DNA from: Neoaquamicrobium sediminum
GTDB lineage: Bacteria; Pseudomonadota; Alphaproteobacteria; Rhizobiales; Rhizobiaceae
NCBI RefSeq assembly: GCF_013240295.1
Contig: NZ_JABETK010000001.1
Span: 930,001-994,000 of the forward strand
Reading direction: 5' to 3'
Length of the DNA: 64,000 nt
The notes beneath the pieces are model-generated. The model did not search any database and was not told where the DNA came from. It saw only the letters and a program-made list of their open reading frames with translations. This document shows positions 42,458 to 50,843 of the stretch, piece after piece. Each line of letters begins with the position of its first letter. Position 1 is the stretch's first letter. A program made the translations under genes and the position numbers.

Positions 42458-43189
42458 ATGATCCTCCAAGCAGCATCCGCGGCTCTAGGCCGCCTGTTCA
42501 CGCCCGAATTCCGTGCAGTCTTCTTCAAGACGCTGGGGCTCACCATTCTCGCGCTCATCGGCCTGTGGTTCGCGATCGGCGGCCTGTTCGACGTACTGGC
42601 CCTGCCCACGCTGCAGGAGCTGATGCCCGACCTGCCGGGATGGGCGGCCTGGTTCGGCGTTGCTGCGACATTCGTTGCCGGCCTGATGCTGGCGCTGGGC
42701 CTCGGCCTGCTGATCGCGCCGGTGACCGCCATCATCGCCGGCTTCTTCCTTGACGATGTCGCCGAGATCGTCGAACGCGAGGACTATCCGCAGGACGCGC
42801 CCGGCAAGGCTCTGCCTCTGATGACGGCGGCAATCGTCTCGGCCAAGTTCCTCGGCCTCGTCTTGCTCGGCAATCTCCTGGCGCTGCTTCTGCTGCTGGT
42901 GCCGGGCGTCAATCTCATCGCGTTCTTTGTCGTCAACGGCTATCTGCTCGGCCGGGAATTCTTCGAGTTCGCGGCCATGCGCTTCCGCAGCGAGGCCGAT
43001 GCGAAGGCCCTGCGCCGCCGCAATGCCGGCACGGTGTTCGGCGCCGGGCTGTTGATCGCTGCCGTCCTGTCCGTACCCATCGTCAACCTGCTCGCGCCGC
43101 TGTTCGCCGCAGCGATGATGGTGCACCTGCACAAGCTGGTGTCGATCCGCGAGAATGGACCGGCGGCGGCTGTTGCGCGCGCTTCCTGA
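42458..43189 (+). CDS. EI24 / CysZ-like integral membrane protein
   Basis: 243 residues, about 5-6 membrane segments. EI24 family pattern: FFKTLGLTILALIGLW start, a long hydrophobic middle, VPGVNLIAFFVVNGYLLGREFFEFAAMRF and a C-terminal LLAPLFAAAMMVHLHK. E. coli CysZ is a sulfate transporter; here a role in sulfate uptake is possible but unproven, and the cys operon is 36 kb away. ATG 42458 chosen at MILQAAS. Confidence 0.85.
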   Translation: MILQAASAALGRLFTPEFRAVFFKTLGLTILALIGLWFAIGGLFDVLALPTLQELMPDLPGWAAWFGVAATFVAGLMLALGLGLLIAPVTAIIAGFFLDDVAEIVEREDYPQDAPGKALPLMTAAIVSAKFLGLVLLGNLLALLLLLVPGVNLIAFFVVNGYLLGREFFEFAAMRFRSEADAKALRRRNAGTVFGAGLLIAAVLSVPIVNLLAPLFAAAMMVHLHKLVSIRENGPAAAVARAS

Positions 43190-43193
43190 CCGG

Positions 43194-43430
43194 TCAGTCG
43201 GTTCCGCCGTTCCACTTCATGTTCATGTAGACATCGCCACGCTTCAGCTCGTCCAGCATCTGGTCGAGACGTTTGCGCCGCGTCTGCTCGCGCGCGGGGC
43301 TTGCGATCCAACGGAGATAATCGTTGCGCTGGTAGGCAGGACGCGCGTCGTAGCTTGCCATCAATCCGTCTTCTTCAAGCGCGTCGCGCACGAAGGCGGG
43401 CATCGGGTGCAGGGGGCGTTTCAGGACCAT
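43194..43430 (-). CDS. YdeI/OmpD-associated family protein
   Basis: 78 residues matching the short OmdA/YdeI type: PMPAFVRDALEEDGL, then AYQRNDYLRWIASPAREQTRRKRLDQMLDEL. In relatives this region is a helical domain linked to envelope stress or bacteriocin tolerance; function not firm. No signal peptide. Convergent with 42458, 4 bp between stops. Confidence 0.8.
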   Translation of the reverse strand: MVLKRPLHPMPAFVRDALEEDGLMASYDARPAYQRNDYLRWIASPAREQTRRKRLDQMLDELKRGDVYMNMKWNGGTD

Positions 43431-43582
43431 GGACGGAATTTATCGCCGCGAGAATGGCAGGCAAGGTGCCTCGCGCTCGTTCCTGCCATCGCTGTCTGCA
43501 CCGCCACCGCGTCTTGACAGCGGAAAGATTCGTATCTATCCAATCTTTACGTTGTAAACATTTGTCCGAGGGGACTCACCCG

Positions 43583-44032
43583 ATGACCGATCTCATTCTG
43601 GCCATCCTCCATCACCTGCTCGTTTTTGCGCTGTTTTCCATCTTCGCGGTTCAGATGACGCTCGTGCGCCCGGGGCTGGAAGCCTCCACTGTCAGCCGCC
43701 TCGCGCGACTGGACGGCGCCTATGGCGGCATCGCGCTGGCGGTCATCATCGTCGGTTTCGCGCGGGCGATCTTCGGTCTCAAGGGATGGGACTACTACAG
43801 CACCTACTGGGTATTCTGGGCCAAGCTCGGCGCCTTTCTGCTAGTCGGCCTGCTGTCGGTGCCGCCGACGCTTCGCTTCCGCCGCTGGCTCGGCGCTGCC
43901 AGGGCCGACGCAGGCTACATCGTACCGGACGACGAGGTCGGCGCGGTTAGAACGTGGCTCGGCCGCGAAGGGCTGGTCCTGCTGTTGATCCCCATTCTGG
44001 CGGCAATGCTGGCGCGCGGTATCGGCTACTGA
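43583..44032 (+). CDS. DUF2214 integral membrane protein
   Basis: 149 residues, four membrane segments: HHLLVFALFSIFAVQM, AYGGIALAVIIVGFARAI, WVFWAKLGAFLLVGLLS and VLLLIPILAAMLARG. Matches DUF2214; an N-terminal HH and a conserved R recall heme-binding or redox membrane proteins, but function is unknown. ATG 43583 follows CGAGGGGAC. Overlaps the 3' end of convergent nth by 7 bp. Confidence 0.83.
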   Translation: MTDLILAILHHLLVFALFSIFAVQMTLVRPGLEASTVSRLARLDGAYGGIALAVIIVGFARAIFGLKGWDYYSTYWVFWAKLGAFLLVGLLSVPPTLRFRRWLGAARADAGYIVPDDEVGAVRTWLGREGLVLLLIPILAAMLARGIGY

Positions 44033-44793
44033 GCCGCCAAAGGCTCGGGATCGCCGATCGGCACCAGCGGCGCGGGGGTGGAAGTGGTCTTTTCCGGCGA
44101 TTTGCAGATGTCGGCGATAACGCAGGCCGGACAATCCGGCTTGCGCGCCTTGCAGACGTAGCGGCCGTGCAGGATCAGCCAGTGATGCGCATGGCGCATG
44201 TATTTGTCGGGGATGATGCGCACGAGCGTGTCTTCCACCTGCTCGGGCGTCTTGCCCGGCGCAAGACCGATGCGGTTGCCGATCCGCAATATGTGGGTGT
44301 CGACCGCCATGGTCGGCTGTCCGAAGGACATGTTGAGCACCACATTCGCGGTCTTGCGGCCGACGCCGGGCAGCGTCACCAGCTCCTCGCGGGTCTGTGG
44401 CACCTCGCCGCCGAAATCGCGTATCAGCCCCTGCGATAGTGCGATGACGTTGCGGGCCTTGTTGCGCCAGAGCCCGATGGTGCGAATGTGTTGACCGACC
44501 GCCTCCTCGCCCAGCGCACGCATCTTTTCGGGCGTATCGGCGACTGCGAACAGCGCCCGCGTGGCGCGGTTGACGCCGGCATCCGTCGCCTGCGCCGACA
44601 GCACCACCGCCACCAGCAACGTGAACGCATTGACGTGCTCGAGCTCGCCCTTCGGCTCGGTGCGCTGCACGGAAAAACGACGGAAAATCTCGTCGATCTC
44701 CTGCGGCGTGTAGAGGGTCCGGCGGCGACGGCTTGCAGCGGGCCGCTTGCGCTGCGACGCCGCGGCCGCCTTTTTGCTCTTGGGCTTTTCCAT
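44026..44793 (-). CDS. nth: endonuclease III
   Basis: 255 residues. HhH-GPD glycosylase/AP lyase: LVAVVLSAQATDAGVN, LPGVGRKTANVVLN (HhH with catalytic Lys nearby), VDTHILRIGNRIGL (catalytic Asp) and [4Fe-4S] C-x6-C-x2-C-x5-C in CKARKPDCPACVIADIC. Removes oxidised pyrimidines in base excision repair. Basic N-terminal extension is common in rhizobia. ATG 44793; GTG 44799 is a second choice. Divergent from 44815. Confidence 0.95.
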   Translation of the reverse strand: MEKPKSKKAAAASQRKRPAASRRRRTLYTPQEIDEIFRRFSVQRTEPKGELEHVNAFTLLVAVVLSAQATDAGVNRATRALFAVADTPEKMRALGEEAVGQHIRTIGLWRNKARNVIALSQGLIRDFGGEVPQTREELVTLPGVGRKTANVVLNMSFGQPTMAVDTHILRIGNRIGLAPGKTPEQVEDTLVRIIPDKYMRHAHHWLILHGRYVCKARKPDCPACVIADICKSPEKTTSTPAPLVPIGDPEPLAAQ

Positions 44794-44814
44794 GGGCACT
44801 CTATACTCCGTGCC

Positions 44815-45300
44815 ATGGACGAAACGAAAGCCGCAGACGAGCCGATTTTCCGCGCGCTGCTGACCCCCTACCGCTCATTGGGGCGGACGGGTTTCATCGT
44901 ACTGATGAGCGTGCTCGGCGTGATCTGGCTCGGCACCGGCCTGTTCTTCATGTCGATAGGCGCATGGCCGGTCTTCGGCTTCTTCGGGCTCGACATGGTG
45001 GCAATCTATGTCGCCTTCCGGCTGAACTACCGCGCCGCGCGGGTGCGTGAGGAGGTGTCGGTGTCACGCAGCGCGCTCGACATCCGCAAGATCGCGCCGT
45101 CCGGTCAGACCGAGGCGCACCACTTCAACCCCTTCTGGGCACGGTTCCGCGTCGCGCGCCACGACGAGATCGGCATCACCGACATGGCCGTCGAAGGCGA
45201 AGGAAAACGGGTCGGAATCGGCTCGTTCCTCAACCCGGACGACCGCGAGAGTTTCGCAACCGCCTTCGGCCGCGCACTCGCCACGGCCAAGGCCGGATAA
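44815..45300 (+). CDS. DUF2244 membrane protein
   Basis: 161 residues. Two membrane segments near 30-70 (FIVLMSVLGVIWLG, FFGLDMVAIYVAF) followed by a soluble C-terminal domain; FWARFRV and GSFLNPDDRESFATAFGRAL are DUF2244 hallmarks. Typically next to nth and ogt-type genes in rhizobia; function unknown. Start ATG 44815 is 21 bp from the divergent nth start. Followed by the AraC-OGT gene after 63 bp. Confidence 0.87.
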   Translation: MDETKAADEPIFRALLTPYRSLGRTGFIVLMSVLGVIWLGTGLFFMSIGAWPVFGFFGLDMVAIYVAFRLNYRAARVREEVSVSRSALDIRKIAPSGQTEAHHFNPFWARFRVARHDEIGITDMAVEGEGKRVGIGSFLNPDDRESFATAFGRALATAKAG

Positions 45301-45363
45301 GGCAGGAATCGGGTGGCGAAGACGACCGTACAAAACGATATTGGCGTTCAAGGAGATATTGCC

Positions 45364-46242
45364 ATGAACGCACAGACCGCCATCCTGCAACGCGACGTGA
45401 CGCCGGTCGGCAACGACTATGAGGTCGTTCGGCGCGCAATCGAGAAGATCAGCCTCGACTATCGCGACCAGCCGTCGCTGGAAGAGCTCGCCGCAGATGT
45501 CGGCGATACGCCGACCGGGCTGCAGAAGCTGTTCACCCGCTGGGCCGGACTTTCTCCCAAGGGCTTCTTGCAGGCGGTGACGCTCGACCACGCCCGACGG
45601 CTGCTCGACCAGGGCATGCCGCTTCTCGACACCGCCTTCGAGGTCGGCATGTCGGGGCCGGGGCGGCTGCACGACCTGTTCGTCACCCACGAGGCAATGT
45701 CGCCCGGCGACTACAAGAGCCGCGGCAAGGGCCTGACCATCCGCTACGGCTATCACCTGTCGCCGTTCGGCATCGCGCTCGTCATGGTCACCGATCGGGG
45801 GCTTGCCGGCCTTGCCTTCTGCGACCACGGCGGAGAGCGGGCCGCGTTCGAGGATATGTCCGGGCGCTGGCCGAACGCGACCTATGTCGAAGACCTTTCG
45901 GCAACGACGCCCTATGCCGGGCGCGTCTTCGAACCGTCGCGCTGGCGGGCCGACGAGCCGTTGCGCGTGGTGCTGATCGGAACCGACTTCCAGGTCCGCG
46001 TATGGGAAGCGCTGCTCAAGATCCCGATGAACCGGGCGCGCACCTATTCGTCGATCGCGGCCGAAATCGGCAATCCGACTGCCAGTCGGGCGGTTGGCGC
46101 GGCCGTTGGGGCCAATCCGGTTTCCTTCGTGGTGCCCTGCCATCGGGCGCTGGGCAAGTCAGGCGCCCTCACCGGCTACCACTGGGGCCTGACGCGCAAG
46201 CGCGCCATTCTCGGCTGGGAGGCCGGCCACGCAACGATCTGA
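45364..46242 (+). CDS. AraC-OGT fusion: methylated-DNA-cysteine methyltransferase
   Basis: 292 residues. An AraC-like helix-turn-helix at about 20-110 (PSLEELAADVGDTPTGLQKLF, SPKGFLQAVTLDHARRLLDQ) joined to O6-alkylguanine transferase at about 130-290, with the active-site PCHR in SFVVPCHRALGKSG. It lacks the N-terminal Zn-Cys domain of Ada, so it probably cannot sense phosphotriester damage as Ada does. Start ATG 45364 has AAGGAG at 45350-45355. Followed by a hairpin at 46272 and rbsK. Confidence 0.9.
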   Translation: MNAQTAILQRDVTPVGNDYEVVRRAIEKISLDYRDQPSLEELAADVGDTPTGLQKLFTRWAGLSPKGFLQAVTLDHARRLLDQGMPLLDTAFEVGMSGPGRLHDLFVTHEAMSPGDYKSRGKGLTIRYGYHLSPFGIALVMVTDRGLAGLAFCDHGGERAAFEDMSGRWPNATYVEDLSATTPYAGRVFEPSRWRADEPLRVVLIGTDFQVRVWEALLKIPMNRARTYSSIAAEIGNPTASRAVGAAVGANPVSFVVPCHRALGKSGALTGYHWGLTRKRAILGWEAGHATI

Positions 46243-46271
46243 CCGGCTTACCCCGCGCGGCCAAATCGGCT

Positions 46272-46304
46272 AAAGCCTCCCCGGACACCACCCAGGGAGG
46301 CTTT
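46272..46304 (+). terminator. terminator-like hairpin that covers the rbsK ribosome binding site
   Basis: A 10-bp stem AAAGCCTCCC / GGGAGGCTTT (46272-46281, 46295-46304) followed by TCTT. It would end the ogt transcript. The same 3' arm contains GGGAGG (46295-46300), the Shine-Dalgarno of rbsK, 9 nt before its GTG. Confidence 0.75.
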
Positions 46305-46309
46305 TCTTC

Positions 46310-47212
46310 GTGATAACCGTCATCGGCTCCGCCAATCTCGACCTGATCGCCACCGTCGATCGCCTGCCCCGGCCGGGCGAAACGGTTCTCGGCGACGGCT
46401 TCTCCACGGCGCCTGGCGGCAAGGGCGCCAATCAGGCGCTTGCAGCGCGGCGCGCCGGCGCGGATGTGCGGATGGTCGGGGCGGTCGGTCAGGACGCCTT
46501 TGCGGACCAGGCGTTGGCGCTGCTGCAGGAAGGCGTCGTCGACCTGTCCCAGATGCGCCGGGCCGAAACTGCCACGGGCATTGCTGTGATCCTGGTCGAA
46601 GCCGCGGGCGAGAACGTGATCGCTATCGTGCCCGGCGGCAACGGCACGGTTTCACCTTCCGACGTCGCGGCAGCAAAGCTGTCGGCCGACGATTTCCTGA
46701 TGATGCAGCTCGAAATCCCGCTCGACGCAGTCGAAGCGGCGCTTGCCGCGGCACGACTGGCCGGCGCACCGTCGATGCTCAACACCGCGCCTTTCCGCGC
46801 CGAGGCCAGTGGGCTGCTCGCCGAGGCGGACTATGTTGTAGCCAACGAGACCGAGTTCGACCTCTACGCCGAAGCGCTCGACCTCGCTGGCGACGAGCGC
46901 GAAGCCAGGATGCGCGATTTCTGCGCACGCACCGGGCGCATCGTTGTCGTCACGCTGGGTGCGGAAGGCGTCATGGCCGCCACGCCGGACGGCGTTGTTC
47001 GCGCGCGCGGCCTCGCCATCACGCCGATTGATACGGTGGGCGCAGGCGACACCTTCTGCGGTTATCTGGCTGCCAGCCTTGAGCGGGGGCTTGAGCTTGA
47101 AGAGGCGCTGCGGCGCGCGGCAGCCGCCGGCTCGCTTGCCTGCCTGAAACCCGGCGCACAGCCGGCCATACCCTTTGCCGCCGAGATCGACGAGGCGCTG
47201 AAAGCGAATTGA
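46310..47212 (+). CDS. rbsK: ribokinase
   Basis: 300 residues. PfkB ribokinase: VIGSANLDLIATVDRLPRPGET, PGGKGANQALAARRAGADV (signature 1) and TPIDTVGAGDTFCGYLAASL (signature 2; catalytic Asp). Phosphorylates ribose or a related sugar. GTG 46310 start with GGGAGG at 46295-46300, which lies in a terminator-like stem. No rbs transport genes adjoin it, though the sugar ABC operon at 19-23 kb exists. Confidence 0.93.
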   Translation: MITVIGSANLDLIATVDRLPRPGETVLGDGFSTAPGGKGANQALAARRAGADVRMVGAVGQDAFADQALALLQEGVVDLSQMRRAETATGIAVILVEAAGENVIAIVPGGNGTVSPSDVAAAKLSADDFLMMQLEIPLDAVEAALAAARLAGAPSMLNTAPFRAEASGLLAEADYVVANETEFDLYAEALDLAGDEREARMRDFCARTGRIVVVTLGAEGVMAATPDGVVRARGLAITPIDTVGAGDTFCGYLAASLERGLELEEALRRAAAAGSLACLKPGAQPAIPFAAEIDEALKAN

Positions 47213-47257
47213 ACCACATCCGGACTCGTGCAAGCTTGCGCCTTCCGGAGGACGTCC

Positions 47258-47872
47258 ATGAACCCTGAAGCCTATTTCGCCTATCTCGCCGTCTGTCTGG
47301 TCGCGATCATCGTTCCCGGCCCGACCAACACGCTCATCGTCGCCAACGGCATGCGCCACGGCACCAGGGCGGGGCTGCTCAACGTCGCCGGAACGCAGGC
47401 GGGGCTGGCGCTGATGCTGGCGATCGCGGGTTTCGGGCTGACATCGGTGGTCGAGACCGCCGGTCACTGGTTCGAATGGATCAAGTTGCTGGGCGCGGCC
47501 TATCTGATCTGGGTCGGATGGCAGATGATCCGTGCCGGCGGCCGCATCGATAATTCACCAACGGCCCGCAAGCCGCGCGGCGGCTTTTTCATGCAGGGTC
47601 TGCTGGTCTGCCTCGGCAATCCCAAGCAGCTTCTGTTCTTTGGCGCGCTGCTGCCGCAGTTCATCGATCCGGCGGCCGACCACGCGATGCAGATCGCGAT
47701 ACTCGGCGTCACCGCGCTTTCGCTCGCCGCCCTTTGCGACGGCGCCTATGCGCTCGCTTCCGGCCGGATCGGCCGCGCGCTTTCCGAGCGCGTCGTCAGA
47801 ACCATTACCCGCGTCAGCGGCGGAATGCTGATCGGCGGCGGGCTCTGGCTCGCTTTCTCGCGGGCGAAATAG
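47258..47872 (+). CDS. LysE-family amino acid exporter (RhtB type)
   Basis: 204 residues, 6 membrane segments. N-terminal IIVPGPTNTLIVANGMRHGTRAGL signature, AAYLIWVGWQMIR, LVCLGNPKQLLFFGALLPQFID, and the C-terminal SGGMLIGGGLWLAFS. Exports an amino acid or homoserine-lactone-like compound. ATG 47258 has CCGGAGGACG upstream. 20 bp before the ModE-like HTH gene, which may control it. Confidence 0.9.
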   Translation: MNPEAYFAYLAVCLVAIIVPGPTNTLIVANGMRHGTRAGLLNVAGTQAGLALMLAIAGFGLTSVVETAGHWFEWIKLLGAAYLIWVGWQMIRAGGRIDNSPTARKPRGGFFMQGLLVCLGNPKQLLFFGALLPQFIDPAADHAMQIAILGVTALSLAALCDGAYALASGRIGRALSERVVRTITRVSGGMLIGGGLWLAFSRAK

Positions 47873-47892
47873 GACCGCCGGAAAGGAAAGAC

Positions 47893-48234
47893 GTGCCGTC
47901 GCTCAGCCTGCGCATCAATCTCGATCCCGAAGGTCGCATCGGGCCGGGCAAGATCGAACTCCTGGAGCATATCGCATCCTTCGGCTCGATCTCGGCCGGC
48001 GCCCGGCAGATGAACATGTCTTACAAGCATGCCTGGGACCTCGTGGAGGAGATGAACCAGCTCTTCGGCAAGCCGGTGCTCGACACGCAGAAAGGCGGCC
48101 AGCGAGGCGGCGGCGCGCAACTGACCCCGACAGGCCTTGCCTTAGTCAGCCGGTTTCGCGCCATCGAACGGGCGGCGCTCGCCGCCGCCGAGCCGCACAT
48201 GGTCGCGTTGCAATCCGAGATCGGCGAGGACTGA
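47893..48234 (+). CDS. ModE-like winged-helix protein lacking a molybdate domain
   Basis: 113 residues: only the ModE N-terminal winged helix (GPGKIELLEHIASFGSISAGAR, MSYKHAWDLVEEMN, GGGAQLTPTGLALVSRF). The MOP/TOBE molybdate-binding part is absent, so ligand sensing differs from ModE. GTG 47893 start has AAAGGAAAG upstream. Adjacent to the LysE exporter with no mod genes near. Convergent with mmcB, 4 bp apart. Confidence 0.87.
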   Translation: MPSLSLRINLDPEGRIGPGKIELLEHIASFGSISAGARQMNMSYKHAWDLVEEMNQLFGKPVLDTQKGGQRGGGAQLTPTGLALVSRFRAIERAALAAAEPHMVALQSEIGED

Positions 48235-48238
48235 TCCC

Positions 48239-48739
48239 CTATTCGCTCTCGCCGTCGAGCGCAGGGATGGCCACGCCGGCGATTTCGGCCGCGGTCAGCC
48301 GGGCCGCGCCGGCGCGCGCGATCCGCAGCATCAGCGCCTTGCGGGTCGCAGGCGGCAGCCGGTGCTCCGGCGCATCGCGCAGGATCTCCGCGCCGTAACC
48401 GTCGGAGAGGATGAAGCCGCATTCGTCCGGAAAAATCCCGGCCGGCACTTCAGGGTGCGTGGCGAAGAAGAAGCGGTCGGAATGGAGCCGGTATTCCGGC
48501 CATTTGCGATCGACCCGGAAATCCTCGATCGAGGACTTGATCTCGATGATCCAGATGTCGCCCTTGCGCGTCAGCGCAACGAGATCGGCGCGCCGTCCGG
48601 AGGCCAGCGATATTTCGGGGATCACGGATGCGCCCATTTCCATCAGGAGGCGCTGGACGCCGCGACGCACCACCATGGCGCGCTCGGACTGGCGTCCGTC
48701 GGCCAGAGGATTTACGAGAATCGGAGAGATGATCGGCAT
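48239..48739 (-). CDS. mmcB: MmcB-family DNA repair protein
   Basis: 166 residues. Endonuclease-like fold: RRADLVALTRKGDIWIIEIKSS (acidic D plus E-x-K site), with DFRVDRKWPEYR and HPEVPAGIFP. MmcB in Caulobacter is part of the SOS/damage response. A clear LexA box (GTTC-N7-GTTC) was not found upstream. Stand-alone minus gene between the ModE-like HTH and cueR. Confidence 0.9.
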   Translation of the reverse strand: MPIISPILVNPLADGRQSERAMVVRRGVQRLLMEMGASVIPEISLASGRRADLVALTRKGDIWIIEIKSSIEDFRVDRKWPEYRLHSDRFFFATHPEVPAGIFPDECGFILSDGYGAEILRDAPEHRLPPATRKALMLRIARAGAARLTAAEIAGVAIPALDGESE

Positions 48740-48777
48740 GAAGCGAGAATGCCATCAAAGGCGTCGGCATTGAACCG

Positions 48778-49182
48778 TCAGGCGTGCGTATCCTGCAATG
48801 CTCCCGCCATATCGTCGAGGATCGGGCAATCGGGCCGGTCGTCGCCGTGGCAGGCCGTGATCAGGCGGTTGAGCGTGCGGCGCATCGATTCCAGTTCGCG
48901 CATCTTCTCCTCGATCGCCGCGACATGCGCGATCGCGATCTGGCGCACGTCGTGGCTGGCGCGGCTTCGGTCCCTGTAGAGCGTCATGAGCTGCCGGCAT
49001 TCATCGATCGAGAAGCCGAGGCCGCGGGCGCGCTTCAGGAAAGCCAGCCGATGCACGTCGTCGCCGGAATAGTCGCGATAGCCGTTTGCGGACCTGTCCG
49101 GCTTCAGCAAGCCGACGTCCTCATAGTAACGGATGGTCTTGGCTGGAAGACCCGAGCGCCGGGCGGCTGCCGAAACGTTCAT
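48778..49182 (-). CDS. cueR: Cu(I)-responsive MerR-type regulator
   Basis: 134 residues. MerR HTH (NVSAAARRSGLPAKTIRYYEDVGLLKP, GYRDYSGDDVHRLAFLKRA) and dimer helix. Metal loop C-x7-C in ACHGDDRPDCPI, as in CueR/HmrR, which sense Cu(I) and activate a copper ATPase. No copA, cueO or chaperone gene is in the window, so the target is elsewhere. Cu(I) rather than Ag(I)/Au(I) is a family call. Confidence 0.88.
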   Translation of the reverse strand: MNVSAAARRSGLPAKTIRYYEDVGLLKPDRSANGYRDYSGDDVHRLAFLKRARGLGFSIDECRQLMTLYRDRSRASHDVRQIAIAHVAAIEEKMRELESMRRTLNRLITACHGDDRPDCPILDDMAGALQDTHA

Positions 49183-49418
49183 CTAACACCTCTCTTTAGC
49201 TATGCCCGCCCTCGAAAGGATGAGCAATGTGGAGCGCGTTTTCTTCACGAAGCCGTGAGAATGTTGCGCATTTACCATAGACCTGCAGTAAGCTGCGACG
49301 GGGTCGTTGCACATGGGCGTCGGAGACTTGGCAAACGCCGCTGGGTAAGCCAAACAGACCATGGCAGAAATACGGCTCGAATCGGGCAACAAGCTGGCTG
49401 TGGGGGTTTGAGTATCAT

Positions 49419-50033
49419 ATGCGACTGAAGACGCTTTTCATCGTTGCGGCGCTTGGGGCTGCAACTGCTCTTGCGGGATGTAGCACCGGGGGCACGATCT
49501 TCACCTCGGAATACGGTGCCAAGAAAGACTCCGGCTACCAGCTTCCGCAGATTCCGATCAACAAGGTGCCGAGGCAGTACCACCGGCAGATTGTCAAGTA
49601 CGACACCAGCGAGAAGCCCGGCACGATCATTGTCGATACCAGCGACAAGTTCCTCTATTTCGTGATGGGCGACGGCAAAGCGATGCGCTACGGCATCGGC
49701 GTCGGCCGCGAAGGCTTCGAGTGGAACGGCACGGCGCGCATCGCCATGAAGCGCGAGTGGCCGACCTGGACGCCGCCGGCAGCGATGATCGGTCGCCAGC
49801 CCGAGCTCGCCAAGTGGCGCGGCGGACAGCCGGGCGGTCTCAGCAACCCTCTGGGTGCGCGCGCGCTGTATCTCTTCAACAAGGGTGGCGACACCGGTTA
49901 CCGGCTGCATGGCACGCCGGAATGGAATTCGATCGGCAAGGCGATGTCGTCCGGCTGCATTCGAATGATCAACCAGGACGTCATCGACCTCTACGAGCGC
50001 GCCGACGTGGGCGCGAAGGTGATCGTGAAATAA
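49419..50033 (+). CDS. L,D-transpeptidase (YkuD), lipoprotein
   Basis: 204 residues. Lipoprotein signal MRLKTLFIVAALGAATALAGC with lipobox L-A-G-C (Cys21). YkuD domain with TIIVDTSDKFLYFV and the catalytic block RLHGTPEW...SSGCIRM (His and Cys). Forms 3-3 peptidoglycan crosslinks or attaches lipoproteins to the wall. ATG 49419. Ends at a clear terminator (50071-50094). Confidence 0.92.
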   Translation: MRLKTLFIVAALGAATALAGCSTGGTIFTSEYGAKKDSGYQLPQIPINKVPRQYHRQIVKYDTSEKPGTIIVDTSDKFLYFVMGDGKAMRYGIGVGREGFEWNGTARIAMKREWPTWTPPAAMIGRQPELAKWRGGQPGGLSNPLGARALYLFNKGGDTGYRLHGTPEWNSIGKAMSSGCIRMINQDVIDLYERADVGAKVIVK

Positions 50034-50070
50034 GGCGGACCGTCTAGGCAACACTGACGTCCCAATGCAG

Positions 50071-50094
50071 AAAACCGGGCGCAAGCCCGGTTTT
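50071..50094 (+). terminator. Rho-independent terminator of the L,D-transpeptidase gene
   Basis: Stem AAAACCGGGC / GCCCGGTTTT with GCAA loop, followed by TTG; T-run of six at 50091-50096. 38 bp past the stop at 50033. Also 49 bp past the convergent nfu stop at 50143, and its A-run gives a minus-strand T-tract, so it may serve both. Confidence 0.9.
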
Positions 50095-50142
50095 TTGTTG
50101 TTCGTCGACGGTCGCTCGGTTGAGCGAATTATCGGGCAGCGT

Positions 50143-50723
50143 TCAGGAAATCTGCTCGACCTGCTGCACTTCGGGCACGAAATGGCGCAACAGGTTCTGG
50201 ATGCCGTGCTTGAGCGTGGCGGTCGAAGACGGGCAGCCGGCGCAGGCACCCTTCATGTGAAGGAAGACCGTGCCGTTCTCGTATCCACGGAAGGTGATAT
50301 CGCCGCCGTCCTGTGCCACGGCCGGACGAACGCGGGTGTCGAGCAGCTCCTTGATCGTCAGGACGATCTCCTCGTCCTCCTTTTCGTAGAACTCCTCGCC
50401 AGCGCTTGCAGCGCGACCTTCCGCTGCCGCGTTCAACGAAGCCATGACCGGCTGGCCGGACATGAAATGCTCCATGATCGTGCCGAGGATCGCCGGCTTG
50501 AGTGCTGCCAGTCGTGCTCGTCGGACTTCGTGACGGTCACGAAATCGTAGCCGAAAAAGACGCCGACGACACCGGGCACGCCGAACAGGCGGCCTGCGAG
50601 TGCGGATGCGGCGGTCGCCGAATCGGCGTCGCGGAAATCCGCCGTGCCTTCCTCGAGCACGACCTTGCCCGGCAGGAACTTCAGCGTTGCGGGATTTGGC
50701 GTGGCTTCGGTCTGGATGAACAT
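50143..50723 (-). pseudogene. nfu: NifU/Nfu-family Fe-S scaffold protein, frameshifted
   Basis: About 193 residues if repaired. N-terminal Nfu-N domain ([19 protein letters not shown]) and C-terminal NifU domain with C-x-x-C in GACAGCPSSTATLKHGIQNLL. Carries Fe-S clusters to target enzymes. After KSDEHDWQH the frame is lost; one missing base near 50501-50503 restores [19 protein letters not shown], which joins the second part. As read, two broken pieces overlap at 50433-50475. Probably a sequence error. Next to uspA and trpS, as in relatives. Confidence 0.9.
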
Positions 50724-50843
50724 CAGCGTTCTCCGTTCATATAGTTTGGAATAATTCTAAATAGGCCTGCCAGCGCAGAACTGCAAGCGCCAATCGGCCT
50801 TCATATGGTGAGCGGTGCCCCGCCGCGCAATCTCTGGGAAGGC

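Noticed and set aside
48740..48790. LexA box upstream of mmcB
   Set aside because: One GTTC is present on the minus strand but no second copy 7 bases on.
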